Positions 44,666-53,600 of a stretch of DNA of 64,000 nt are shown one piece after another. The stretch covers positions 3,357,001 through 3,421,000 of the forward strand of contig NZ_CP109446.1 in the NCBI RefSeq assembly GCF_036227265.1, written 5' to 3'. Below the pieces are notes generated by a model that searched no databases, had not been told where the DNA came from, and saw only the letters and a program-made list of their open reading frames with translations. Position numbers and translations under genes: made by a program. The stretch comes from Streptomyces sp. NBC_01476 (GTDB taxonomy: Bacteria; Actinomycetota; Actinomycetes; Streptomycetales; Streptomycetaceae). The stretch's first letter is position 1; the number at the start of each line of letters is the position of its first letter.

Positions 44666-46495
44666 TCAGGCGCGGTGGACCAGGAGTTCGACGTTGCGGT
44701 CCTTCCGCGCGCCCGCGGAGCTCTCCCGGACGCCGTCGTGCATGGCGGCCGGCAGGCCCGGGGCGTTGTAGGCCAACTCGCGGTAGAGCGCGGCCAGTCC
44801 GACCGAGGAGAGGTCGTCGAAGTCGGTGGTGTAGGGGGCGGAGGACTCGACGAGCGTGGTGAAGAGGGAGAGCGTGCCGTCGTGGTTGTCCATCAGCTCG
44901 ATCAGCCGCGCGTGGTGCGGATAGTCCACGTGGGACGCGGTGTTGACCTCCCAGAAGGACCGGGCCGGGGTCCGGTGCCGGTGGGGCGTGATCGCGTTGA
45001 CGTGGCTGTGGCCGTTGATCCAGGCCACCACGTTGGGGAAACGGCTGAGGAGTTCGATGAGTTCGCCGCCGTCGTGGCGCTGCTCCTCGGGGTGGGTGGC
45101 GTCCGGGCGGCGGGTCATGCTCGGGCTGTGGTGGTGACTGAAGACGAGGATGTGCGCGTCGTCGGCGGCGGTGTTGCGGACCACCCGGCCGTCCGCGTCG
45201 TAGTGCCGGGCGCTGTGCGCGGTCAGCGTCCGCTCCAGCCAGCCGAGTTGCTCGCTGCCGACGGAGCCCTGGAAGTGCCCGCTGCGGTACGTGGTGTCGA
45301 TGCTGATGCCGACGACGCCCTCGGCGACCGGGAAGGTGTAGTAGAGGCGGTCGTCGTTGAGGTTGTCCTGGGAGTAGCCGTGCCCGGCCGGGCCGTGGCC
45401 GGCGTACGCCGGGTCGAGGTGCGCGGTCAGGTAGTCGTGGGGCGTGAAGAGCCGCCGCCCCGGGTCGGGGGTGACCTGCCGCGCGCCGGCCGCGTTCCGG
45501 GTCAGGATGTCCTTGAGCACACCGCTCTTGGGGTCGTCACCGCTCTTGAGCACCTTCGCGTACGCGGCTACGTCGGCGTCCGGCACGGTGAACAGCTTCC
45601 GCGACCCGGTGACGATGTCCCGCAGCTGCTCGTCCTGGGGCGCGAGGCAACCGCCGGGCAGGGCGTCGTGGTTGCCGGGCGTGGAGTACCAGGGGATGTC
45701 GAGGCCGGGGCTGCGCAACGGGCGGATCGCCGCGTCCAGGAAACCGGGGATCCGCGGGAAGCCGCGCTGCTTGTCCATGTCCCGCAGCGGGCCGTCCGCC
45801 TGCCAGAAGAGCGGCAGCCCGGAGTTCTGCACACCCTCGTACGACGCGGGGTCCCCGGTGTTGGGGGTGATCAGCCCGCCGCTCATCGCGGTGAGGTACC
45901 AGTGCAGCTCGGTCGCCGAGTTGTTGTCGACGTTGTCGCCGGTGGACATCACGAAGGCCGGCACCCGCCCGCTGTACGGGCCCGCGCCGAGTGCGTTGAT
46001 CTGCTCCACCAGTGCGACCGCGCCGGCCACCGACAGCGCTTCCTGGGTACGCCAGGACCCCGGTGACCCGGCCCGCAGGAACTCGGTGCGCAGCGGATTC
46101 TGCACATCGGCCAGGTGCAGGTCGGTGAGCTGGACGAAGCAGGCCAGCGGGGTGCGCCGGTCGGCCCGTCCCTTGGCGCCCGCGGCCAGTTCTGAGCGGA
46201 CCAGGGCCGGCCAGCCGGGCCCGGCGACGATCCGCCGGTAGCCGCCGGAGCCCTTGGCGAGCCGGGCGGTGGTGTCGAGCGTCGTCACCCCGTACGGCAG
46301 GGCCCGCCGCACGGTGGGGCGCGGCGCGGGCGGGTGGTGGGGCGGCGGCACGGGTCCTGACGTGGCGGGCCCGGCGGCGGCGCTGCTGCTGCCCGCACCG
46401 GCCGCCAGCGGCCACGCGACGCCGGTGGCGGCGACGGCGGCACCGGAAATCTGCAGGAATCGACGGCGGTTGAGGGGGGATCGCGTCCCGGCCAT
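44666..46495 (-). CDS. Tat-exported metallophosphoesterase (TIGR03767 type)
   Basis: 609 residues from ATG 46495 (GGAGG 8 nt upstream). Twin-arginine signal NRRRFLQISGAAVAATG, then an Ala/Pro segment. Calcineurin-like metal-site motifs appear in order: QLTDLHLAD, STGDNVDNN, GNHDA, SHHHSPS and INGHSHVNAI. Length and motif spacing match the actinobacterial TIGR03767 family. Secreted phosphatase or phosphodiesterase; substrate unknown. The downstream 172-nt gap holds nothing clear. Confidence 0.9.
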   Translation of the reverse strand: MAGTRSPLNRRRFLQISGAAVAATGVAWPLAAGAGSSSAAAGPATSGPVPPPHHPPAPRPTVRRALPYGVTTLDTTARLAKGSGGYRRIVAGPGWPALVRSELAAGAKGRADRRTPLACFVQLTDLHLADVQNPLRTEFLRAGSPGSWRTQEALSVAGAVALVEQINALGAGPYSGRVPAFVMSTGDNVDNNSATELHWYLTAMSGGLITPNTGDPASYEGVQNSGLPLFWQADGPLRDMDKQRGFPRIPGFLDAAIRPLRSPGLDIPWYSTPGNHDALPGGCLAPQDEQLRDIVTGSRKLFTVPDADVAAYAKVLKSGDDPKSGVLKDILTRNAAGARQVTPDPGRRLFTPHDYLTAHLDPAYAGHGPAGHGYSQDNLNDDRLYYTFPVAEGVVGISIDTTYRSGHFQGSVGSEQLGWLERTLTAHSARHYDADGRVVRNTAADDAHILVFSHHHSPSMTRRPDATHPEEQRHDGGELIELLSRFPNVVAWINGHSHVNAITPHRHRTPARSFWEVNTASHVDYPHHARLIELMDNHDGTLSLFTTLVESSAPYTTDFDDLSSVGLAALYRELAYNAPGLPAAMHDGVRESSAGARKDRNVELLVHRA

Positions 46496-46731
46496 GAAAG
46501 GTCCTCCGGTATCGTGACGCTTCACCTCGCGGTGGCGTCACCCGAATTTCTCTTTCCGAGGCTCGGGGCTCGCCATGGCGGTGATGTGAACGACGCCGGA
46601 ACAGGGTCGGCCCATCAATTGTCCACGCAGCTCCGGGAGGGTTCCGGATGACCGGCGGGGATACTCGGGGCCGCTTCCGGATTACCGCGGAACGACCGGG
46701 AAAAGACCGGCGTCCTGCCGGGGAACGAAGC

Positions 46732-46763
46732 GGCCCGGGCCGCCGGATATCCGGGCCCGGGCC
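46732..46763 (-). terminator. Terminator of the lectin gene
   Basis: Nested palindrome: GGCCCGGG/CCCGGGCC outer arms around CCGGATATCCGG, 20 nt past the lectin stop codon. The rest of 46496-46782 has no gene. Confidence 0.7.
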
Positions 46764-46782
46764 TTTCGCGGGAAGCAAGCCG

Positions 46783-47826
46783 TCAGGCCATCTTCCATTT
46801 CTGGTTGGACGTGCCCGCGCAGGACCACATCTGCAGATCGGTGTTGGCCGCGGTGCCCTTGTCCTTGGCGTCCACGCAGAGGTCGGGCTGGACCTCCACC
46901 AGGTCGAAGGACTTCTTGAGGACGAACGCCTGGGTGCCGGCGCCCGAGCACTTCGCGAGCCGGACGGGCGCGCCGTTGCCGGGGGCACCGGAGATGTCCA
47001 GGCACATCGTGCCGCCGAAGTCGCGGGCGGTGCCGTCGGAGGGGAAGGTCCAGCCCTGGGAGGGGTCGCTCCGGTCGCAGTTGGCGAGCACCAGCTGGGT
47101 GCCGGCGGTGCGCTGTCCCGCCTCGGTGGCCAGGCAGCGGTTGGACGCGAGGTTCATCACCAGTCCGCCGGTGAAGGTGATGGGCTTGGCCGCGGGCGGG
47201 GCGGGCGGCGGGGTGGTGCCGGCGGGGTGGTGGGCGGTCGAGCCGCTGCCGGTGCCGGTGCCGGGTTTGGCCCCGGTGCCGGCGGCAGGGGCGGCGGGCG
47301 GAACGGCGGCCAGGACGCCGGCCGGCGGGGCGCCCTTCACGGCACCCTTGCCCGGTGCCTTGTCCGGCGCCTTCTCAGGCGCGCCCTTGCGCGGAGGGCC
47401 GGGCTTGCCCGCCACCGGCTTCGCGCCGCCCGCGGTGGTCGCCGCGGTGGTGCCGAGCGTACGGGTGGCGGCGGCCTGCACCGTACCGTCGCTCTTGCCG
47501 CCGAACTGGGTCGCCGCCGCGGTCAGTCCGACACCCACAGCCGCCACGGCCACCACCGCGGCGACCGCGACAACGACCCGGCGGCCGGGCTTGAGGAACT
47601 TCGCGCCGGAGAAGAAGTGCTGCTTGGCGAAGCCCTCGGCGAAGGAGTGGCCGGCCGGGGAGATGTCGTAGCCGGCGTCCTGGGCGGCAGGAGCGGCCGG
47701 GGCGGCCGGGACATCCGCGCCGGCCGGCAGCGGCTCGCCCGGGGCGGCAGGACCAGTCGGCAGCGGCTCGTCGGACGCCGTGGGCGGCGTGCCTTCGGGG
47801 CCGTCGGGATGGGACGGGGAGGTCAT
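46783..47826 (-). CDS. Membrane-anchored ricin-type lectin domain protein
   Basis: 347 residues. A Pro/Ala-rich cytoplasmic tail (1-80), one membrane segment (83-105), a Lys/Pro/Gly/Ala linker (115-215), then a ricin B beta-trefoil with QGW, QAF and QKW repeats and the CLD-type cysteines (MCLDISG, LCVDAKD). It should display a sugar-binding domain outside the cell. Begins 73 nt after the stop of the beta-helix/AAA+ gene on the same strand, so it may be the last gene of the giant-protein operon. Confidence 0.85.
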   Translation of the reverse strand: MTSPSHPDGPEGTPPTASDEPLPTGPAAPGEPLPAGADVPAAPAAPAAQDAGYDISPAGHSFAEGFAKQHFFSGAKFLKPGRRVVVAVAAVVAVAAVGVGLTAAATQFGGKSDGTVQAAATRTLGTTAATTAGGAKPVAGKPGPPRKGAPEKAPDKAPGKGAVKGAPPAGVLAAVPPAAPAAGTGAKPGTGTGSGSTAHHPAGTTPPPAPPAAKPITFTGGLVMNLASNRCLATEAGQRTAGTQLVLANCDRSDPSQGWTFPSDGTARDFGGTMCLDISGAPGNGAPVRLAKCSGAGTQAFVLKKSFDLVEVQPDLCVDAKDKGTAANTDLQMWSCAGTSNQKWKMA

Positions 47827-47899
47827 GGTCGGTCTCTCTCGGGACGGGTGCCGCCGGGAAGCGGGGGCGGCCGGGCAGGGCGTCGTGACGGCGCGGCGG

Positions 47900-50605
47900 T
47901 CAGGGCCAGTCGGGCAGGTCCTGGGGCCGCAGGGTGATCAGGTCGGTCTCCTCGGGGTCGGCCATCTCGGCCACCCGGTACGCCTGATGCTCGGTCATGG
48001 TCTGGAAGGTCTGCCGGGCGGAGCGGCCGTTGCCGAACCGCTCACCACGCGGCAGCGCGTCGAAGTAGGCGGTCAGCGCCTCGCGGGCGGAGTCGGTCAG
48101 CAGGTACTGGTGCTGGCCCGCCTGGTGCTCCACGATGCTGACCAGTTCTGGGGTGACGTAGTCCTCGAAGACCAGGGTGCGGCTGAACCGGGAGGCGAGG
48201 CCGGGGTTGGAGTCCACGAAGTGCTCCATCTCGTCCGGGTACCCGGCCACGATCACCACGACCGAGTCGCGGTGGTCCTCCATCAGCTTCACCAGGGTGG
48301 CGATCGCCTCCTGGCCGAAGTCGTTGGAGCCGGCCGCCGGCGTCAGCGAGTACGCCTCGTCGATGAAGAGCACCCCGCCCATGGCCTCCTCGAAGATCCG
48401 CTGGGTCTTCGGGCCGGTGTGGCCGACGTACTCGCCGACCAGCGAAGAGCGGTCGGCCTCCACCAGGTGACCGCGCTCCAGCAGCCCGACGGCGGCCAGG
48501 ATACGGCCGTAGAGCCGGGCCACCGTGGTCTTGCCGGTGCCGGGGTTGCCGGCGAAGACCAGGTGGCGGCTGAGCGGCGGCGCGGCGAGCCCGGCCTCCT
48601 CGCGGCGGCGGACCATCTGCATCAGTTTCACCAGCGAGGCCACATCGTGCTTGACCCGCTGGAGGCCGACCAGCCGGCCCAGTTCCGCGAGCAGGTCGTC
48701 CAGGCTCTCCTCGGTGACCGGCGCCCTCTCCTTCTCCGCCGTGGCGGCCGCGGGGCCGGGGGCGGCCGGCGCCGCTCCCGGCAGCCCCGGCACCGCGGCC
48801 TTGGCCACCGGACCCGCGCCGCCGGGGGCCGGCCACACCGCGGACTTGACGCGCTGTGCCCGGCAGTTGTCGACGGTGGGCGCCGCGCCCTCGTCCAGGC
48901 TGAGGTCCTCCTCGGTGTCGCGCACCAGCAGGTCCCGAAGCACCGGGGTGGCATCGGCGGCGACATGGACCGCGGGGAAGGCGGTACCGGACAGCACGCA
49001 CTCCTCGTAGGTGCCCTTGCCGCCCTCACCGACGTAGAGGCCGTTCTTGCCGGTGTCGCCGATGGTGGTGCCCTGGATGCGGGGCTCCCCGCCGCGGGCG
49101 ACAACGATGCCGGACCCCGCGGTGCCGGTGACCGAGCAGTTCCGCAGCCGGGGGGCCGCCTTCTCCGCGACCACGACGCCCGCGGTGCCGGCGCCCGCCA
49201 CCTGGCAGTTCTCGAACTCCGGGGTGCCGTCGGCGCCGCAGGTCAGGCCGGCCCGCTCGACGTCGTAGACGCGGGCGTCGCGGATCCGTACCTCACCGAG
49301 GGACTGCGCGGTGACGCCGTTGCGCCCCCGGCGCACCGTCAGGCCGACGGCGGTGGCGGCCGCATAACCGTCCAGATGCAGCCCGGACATGCCGCAGTCG
49401 GCGGTCCGGCAGTCCTCCAGGGTCAGCCGGCCGCGCTCGGTGACCCCGATGCCGTGCTCCGGGGTGCTCTCCACCCGCAGGGCGGTGAGCCGGACGACGG
49501 CGTCACCGCCGATGTGCACGGCGCTGAAGGTGGAGTCGCGCAGCGATCCGCCGGTCACCGTCACGTCCGCGCGCTCGCCTGCCAGCACGCCGTTGCCGTT
49601 CGCGCCGACGACGGTGCTGCCGGAGACGATGACCCGGGCGGCGCCGCGGGCGACGACTCCGGAGGCCCGCGGCTGGATGATCCGGCAGTCGGTCAGCTCC
49701 AGCACGGCGTTGCCGTCCGCGGCGGCGCCGGCCGCCGCGCAGCCCCGGAACCGGCTGTCGGTGACGCGTACGTCGCAGGTGCCGGTGGCGAGGATCCCGG
49801 CCGCGCCGGCGCCGGACACCTCGGCGCCGGTGATCAGCACGCCGCCGCTCTCGCCGGTGCCCGCGCCCTCCGGGTCGCCGCCGGCCGCCGGCCGGGCCGA
49901 ACTGCCCAGCACCCGCACCGCTTCGGCGGCCGAGTCACGCAGCCGGCAGTCGTCCAGCGTCACGGCGGCCTGCTCCTCGACCAGCACACCGTTGCGGCCG
50001 GCCGCGAGGATCTCGCAGCGGCTGATCTCGGCCCGCGCCTCGCCGCGGACCCGGATGCCGGAGCCCTCGACGGACCGCACGGTGGTGGTGAGCAGGTGCG
50101 CCGTGGTCGCGCCGGCCAGTACCGCACCGGTGCCCTCGATGTTCTCGATGACCGCGTCGATCAGCCACACCGTCCCGCTGGTGTCGGCGTGCACCCCGGC
50201 CAGCAGGGCGTCCTGGACGAGGCTGCGGTCCATCCGCAGCGAGGCGGCGCGGACCACCTCCACCCGGCCGCCGCTGACCGCGCAGTCCTGGAGTTCGGTG
50301 GTGCCCCCGGTGACCAGCAGCACCGGGCGGCTGCGGTCGGCGCCCAGCACGGTCAGGCCGCTGAGCACCGCCGACTCGGTCATCTCCAGGGCGGCAAGGC
50401 CCGGGGCGGTCGGGGAGATCCGTACGGTGCCGGGGCCCTCCTCGGCGACCAGGGTCAGCGGCCGGTCGATGAGCAGCCGCTCCTGGTAGTCGCCGGGCGC
50501 GATCCGGATCTCGTCGCCAACTGCCGCCGCCCGTACCGCGTCGGCGATGGTACGGAAGGCACCCCTGCGGACGCCTGGCTGAACACGGTGCATCACGGCG
50601 GTCAC
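47900..50605 (-). CDS. Beta-helix plus AAA+ (CbbX/EccA-type) fusion protein
   Basis: 901 residues from GTG 50605 (GAAGGGG 8 nt upstream). Residues about 10-590 are a right-handed parallel beta-helix made of many short repeats (patterns such as GNGVLAGERADVTVTGG). A Pro/Ala linker leads to a C-terminal AAA+ domain with Walker A GNPGTGKTTVARLYG near 685, Walker B GVLFIDEAYSL and an arginine-finger region. The AAA+ type is the SpoVK/CbbX/EccA class used with type VII secretion. The start overlaps the giant gene stop (GTGA), so the two are coupled. Beta-helix target unknown. Confidence 0.88.
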   Translation of the reverse strand: MTAVMHRVQPGVRRGAFRTIADAVRAAAVGDEIRIAPGDYQERLLIDRPLTLVAEEGPGTVRISPTAPGLAALEMTESAVLSGLTVLGADRSRPVLLVTGGTTELQDCAVSGGRVEVVRAASLRMDRSLVQDALLAGVHADTSGTVWLIDAVIENIEGTGAVLAGATTAHLLTTTVRSVEGSGIRVRGEARAEISRCEILAAGRNGVLVEEQAAVTLDDCRLRDSAAEAVRVLGSSARPAAGGDPEGAGTGESGGVLITGAEVSGAGAAGILATGTCDVRVTDSRFRGCAAAGAAADGNAVLELTDCRIIQPRASGVVARGAARVIVSGSTVVGANGNGVLAGERADVTVTGGSLRDSTFSAVHIGGDAVVRLTALRVESTPEHGIGVTERGRLTLEDCRTADCGMSGLHLDGYAAATAVGLTVRRGRNGVTAQSLGEVRIRDARVYDVERAGLTCGADGTPEFENCQVAGAGTAGVVVAEKAAPRLRNCSVTGTAGSGIVVARGGEPRIQGTTIGDTGKNGLYVGEGGKGTYEECVLSGTAFPAVHVAADATPVLRDLLVRDTEEDLSLDEGAAPTVDNCRAQRVKSAVWPAPGGAGPVAKAAVPGLPGAAPAAPGPAAATAEKERAPVTEESLDDLLAELGRLVGLQRVKHDVASLVKLMQMVRRREEAGLAAPPLSRHLVFAGNPGTGKTTVARLYGRILAAVGLLERGHLVEADRSSLVGEYVGHTGPKTQRIFEEAMGGVLFIDEAYSLTPAAGSNDFGQEAIATLVKLMEDHRDSVVVIVAGYPDEMEHFVDSNPGLASRFSRTLVFEDYVTPELVSIVEHQAGQHQYLLTDSAREALTAYFDALPRGERFGNGRSARQTFQTMTEHQAYRVAEMADPEETDLITLRPQDLPDWP

Positions 50606-53600
50606 CCTGCCGTCCCCTTCGTAGCGGCCAGGGCTCCCCGTACGGAGACGAACCCGGCGTTGGTCAGGTAGGGGCCGACCGACCGGCCCCGCTCCAGACG
50701 CTGGGCGCCACGGATGTGGCGGCCGTCCACACCGCCCGGCAGGAGCACTTCCCTGCGCTCCGGGTGCGGGGCGGCGAGATCCAGCGTCTCGTTGACGTCC
50801 ACACCTCCGGGTGCCGCGACGTCGTAGCGCCAACCGTACCCGGCCGCCATGCCGGGTACGGCCACGGTGGTGGCGGCCTCCGCGGGCACCTGGTCGCGCA
50901 GCCAGGTGATCAGGCGGGACGCGGTGACCCACATGCTGTCCTGCTCGCCGCCATCGCGCACATGGACCGCCGGATGGACCAGCCGGCCGCCGGCCGGCCG
51001 CAGACCCTCGGCGAACACACCGCCGGGGCCGTCGGGCCGGGCGGCGCCGAAGACGTACAGGTCCTCGTCGCCGGTACGCCACCGCAGGCCCTGGCTCCAG
51101 GTGACGGCGTCGAGCGCGGCGTCCACCGCGGCACCGGCTGCCTCCGCCATGGCCGGCGGCCGGGGCTGCGCCTCCGCGGACACGGCCGGGCCGAGGGAGT
51201 TCGGCGAGCGCAGGGTGAGCGGGGTCGCCGCCACCGGGACCGACTGTGCGGTGATCTCCCCCACGTACCACTGCCAGGTGCCCATGCCGCGGTCCGCGGC
51301 CGGGGGGTGGTAGACGCCGCGCAGGTCGAGGGAGGGGAACTCGACGGCGTAGGACGACGCCTGGGGGGTGTCGCCGTTGTGGCCCCACATGGTCCAGCGC
51401 GGGGTGTCGGCGAGGGGCAGCGGGTACCGCCCGGTGACATCGGCGAACGACGGGGCGGCGGCCCGCGGTTCGGGCTGGAGATCCATCCCGGTCTCGCCGC
51501 GGACCTGCACGGTGGTGGCGTTCAGGATCACGATGTCCCGGTCGGGGCCCACGAAGGCACTGGCGAGGCGGGTGCGGGCACCCGCCGGCCCGGCCCCGGG
51601 CAGCGAGCGGGCACGCTCAGGGGTGGTGGCGAAGAACAGGAACTCGGTGCCGTCGGTGTCAAAGGCGTTCGGCTGCCGGGCCCCGCCCAGGGGACGGAGT
51701 GTCACCCTCTCCGGCGGCGTCACCGCGTCGTCCACGGTGTACGGCCGGTGCACGGCGATGCCGCCGCTGGTGAAGCGCAGGACCAGGTCGGCGGCGCCCT
51801 CGTCGAGCACACCTTCCTCGATCAGGGTGTTGGACAGATGGACGGTGCCGCCCTCGGACGTGCGGAAGTGGTGGAAGCCGCGCTCGTTCGTCATCCGGGT
51901 GGGGCCTTCGTGGGTCCGCACGGTGGCGGGCAGCGCGATGGGGGTGAGGCCGACCTCGACCGGCCCGCGGATCTGGAGCATGCCGTCGCCGAGGAAGGCG
52001 ATGTCGTGCTCCGTGCCGACGACGGCGACGGCTTCGTGGGCAGCGGAGAGATCCCGGTGCGGGCCGTTCATGGCGACGGCCAGGCGCACCGCGTCCTCGG
52101 GCGTGGTGGCGAAGGGGATGAAGGTGGTGCGCGCGGGATCGGCGCGCGGCAGGAACTCGACACCGCGGGCGATGAGCGTGGTCTCGCGGGGCTGCTCGGC
52201 CGGCCGGCGGAGGGCGAGCGGGCCGGTGCCGGTGCCAGTGCCGGTGCGGTCCGGCAGCGGGCTCGCCAGGAACTCCACCCGGGTCGGGGACAGTACGGAC
52301 TCGTGGACACCGTCCTCCGCGGCGGTCAGCAGATCCTCCGGCCGGCCGATGTCCCCGGGCAGCAGCACGCGGTGCACGGCGAGGCCGCCGTTCAGACCAC
52401 GGGTGATCTGCGCGGCGATGTCCGCCCGGACCGCGCCGCCGGCGACCAGGGCGTCGGCGATGAAGACGGTGCCGCCGTCAGGGCTCTTGAACCACTGGAA
52501 GCCGTTCCCGCTCTCCACCGGGAAGGACGTGCCGTCCACGGAGATCTGCCGGGCCGGCGCGGCCACGTGGCCGGTGGCGGCCGAGGAGCGGTCGATGCTG
52601 GGGGCGCCGAAGATGCCCGCGAGGCTGCGGCGCATGAGCAGCACGTAGTCGTGGGCGACAGCCGCGGCCGTCTTCGGCGCCGGCAGGTGCGGGCGCAGCC
52701 TGGCCGGGAGCTGGTCGTGGAGACGGTCCCGGTAGTGGTTGTAGGAGGCGGCGATGTCCGCGCGGACCGGAGCGGAACCGGGGGCGCCCGGCAGACCGCG
52801 CAGGCGCTTGTCATTGGTGACGGCGATGGAGGCGACGTCCATCAGATAGCAGTCGAGCACGTCGGTGACGTTGCCGTCGTCCCCGTGGACCTCGGCGTCG
52901 TCCTTGAGCAGGGACGCCATCTGGATCACGGTCCGCTCGTAGACCGGGTGGTAAGGCCCGTTGATGATGGCGGCCAGCACGTGGTCGTGCTGCATCGCCT
53001 CCGAGGTCGTCATGGTCCTGGACGGCACGCCGGGGACGGACAGGGACGCCCCCTCAAGGAGGCGGCCCTCCGCGACCACCTTGGGGTCGGAGGCCGGCAG
53101 CGGGTGGACGCCGAACTCGTGGGCGAGCATGCCGGCGACGTGGCCGAGGCTGTACGACTCGAAGTAGTAGGCCGCGAGACTGATCTGCGGGCCCGCGGGG
53201 TGGGCACGGATCTCGGCCGGGGAGTCGACGGTGCGCTGTTCGAGGACGATCCGGGCCGGACGGCCGTTCAGGTAGGCCGCGATGCCGGGGTGGCCGGCGA
53301 GCAGCGTGAGGAGCCGCAGGCCCTTCTCGACAAGACCCGCGTCCCGCTGGGACAGATTGGTGAACGAGATGCCGCCGACGGCCAGCACGGGCGGAGCCGC
53401 CGCCGCGCCGGCGGACGCCTGCGGCTGGGCCGGGGTTGATGAGAAGAGGTTGCGCAGACCCGTGAAGGGCGCACCGCCGTCCGCGCCGAGGCGGTTGCCC
53501 TCGTTGGCGACGAGGCCGGCGATCTCGTTGGCGACGGTGCGCTCGTCGCGGCGGGTGAGGTGGGCGGGCATCGCCCGGTAGTGACCATCCACGGTCGCCT

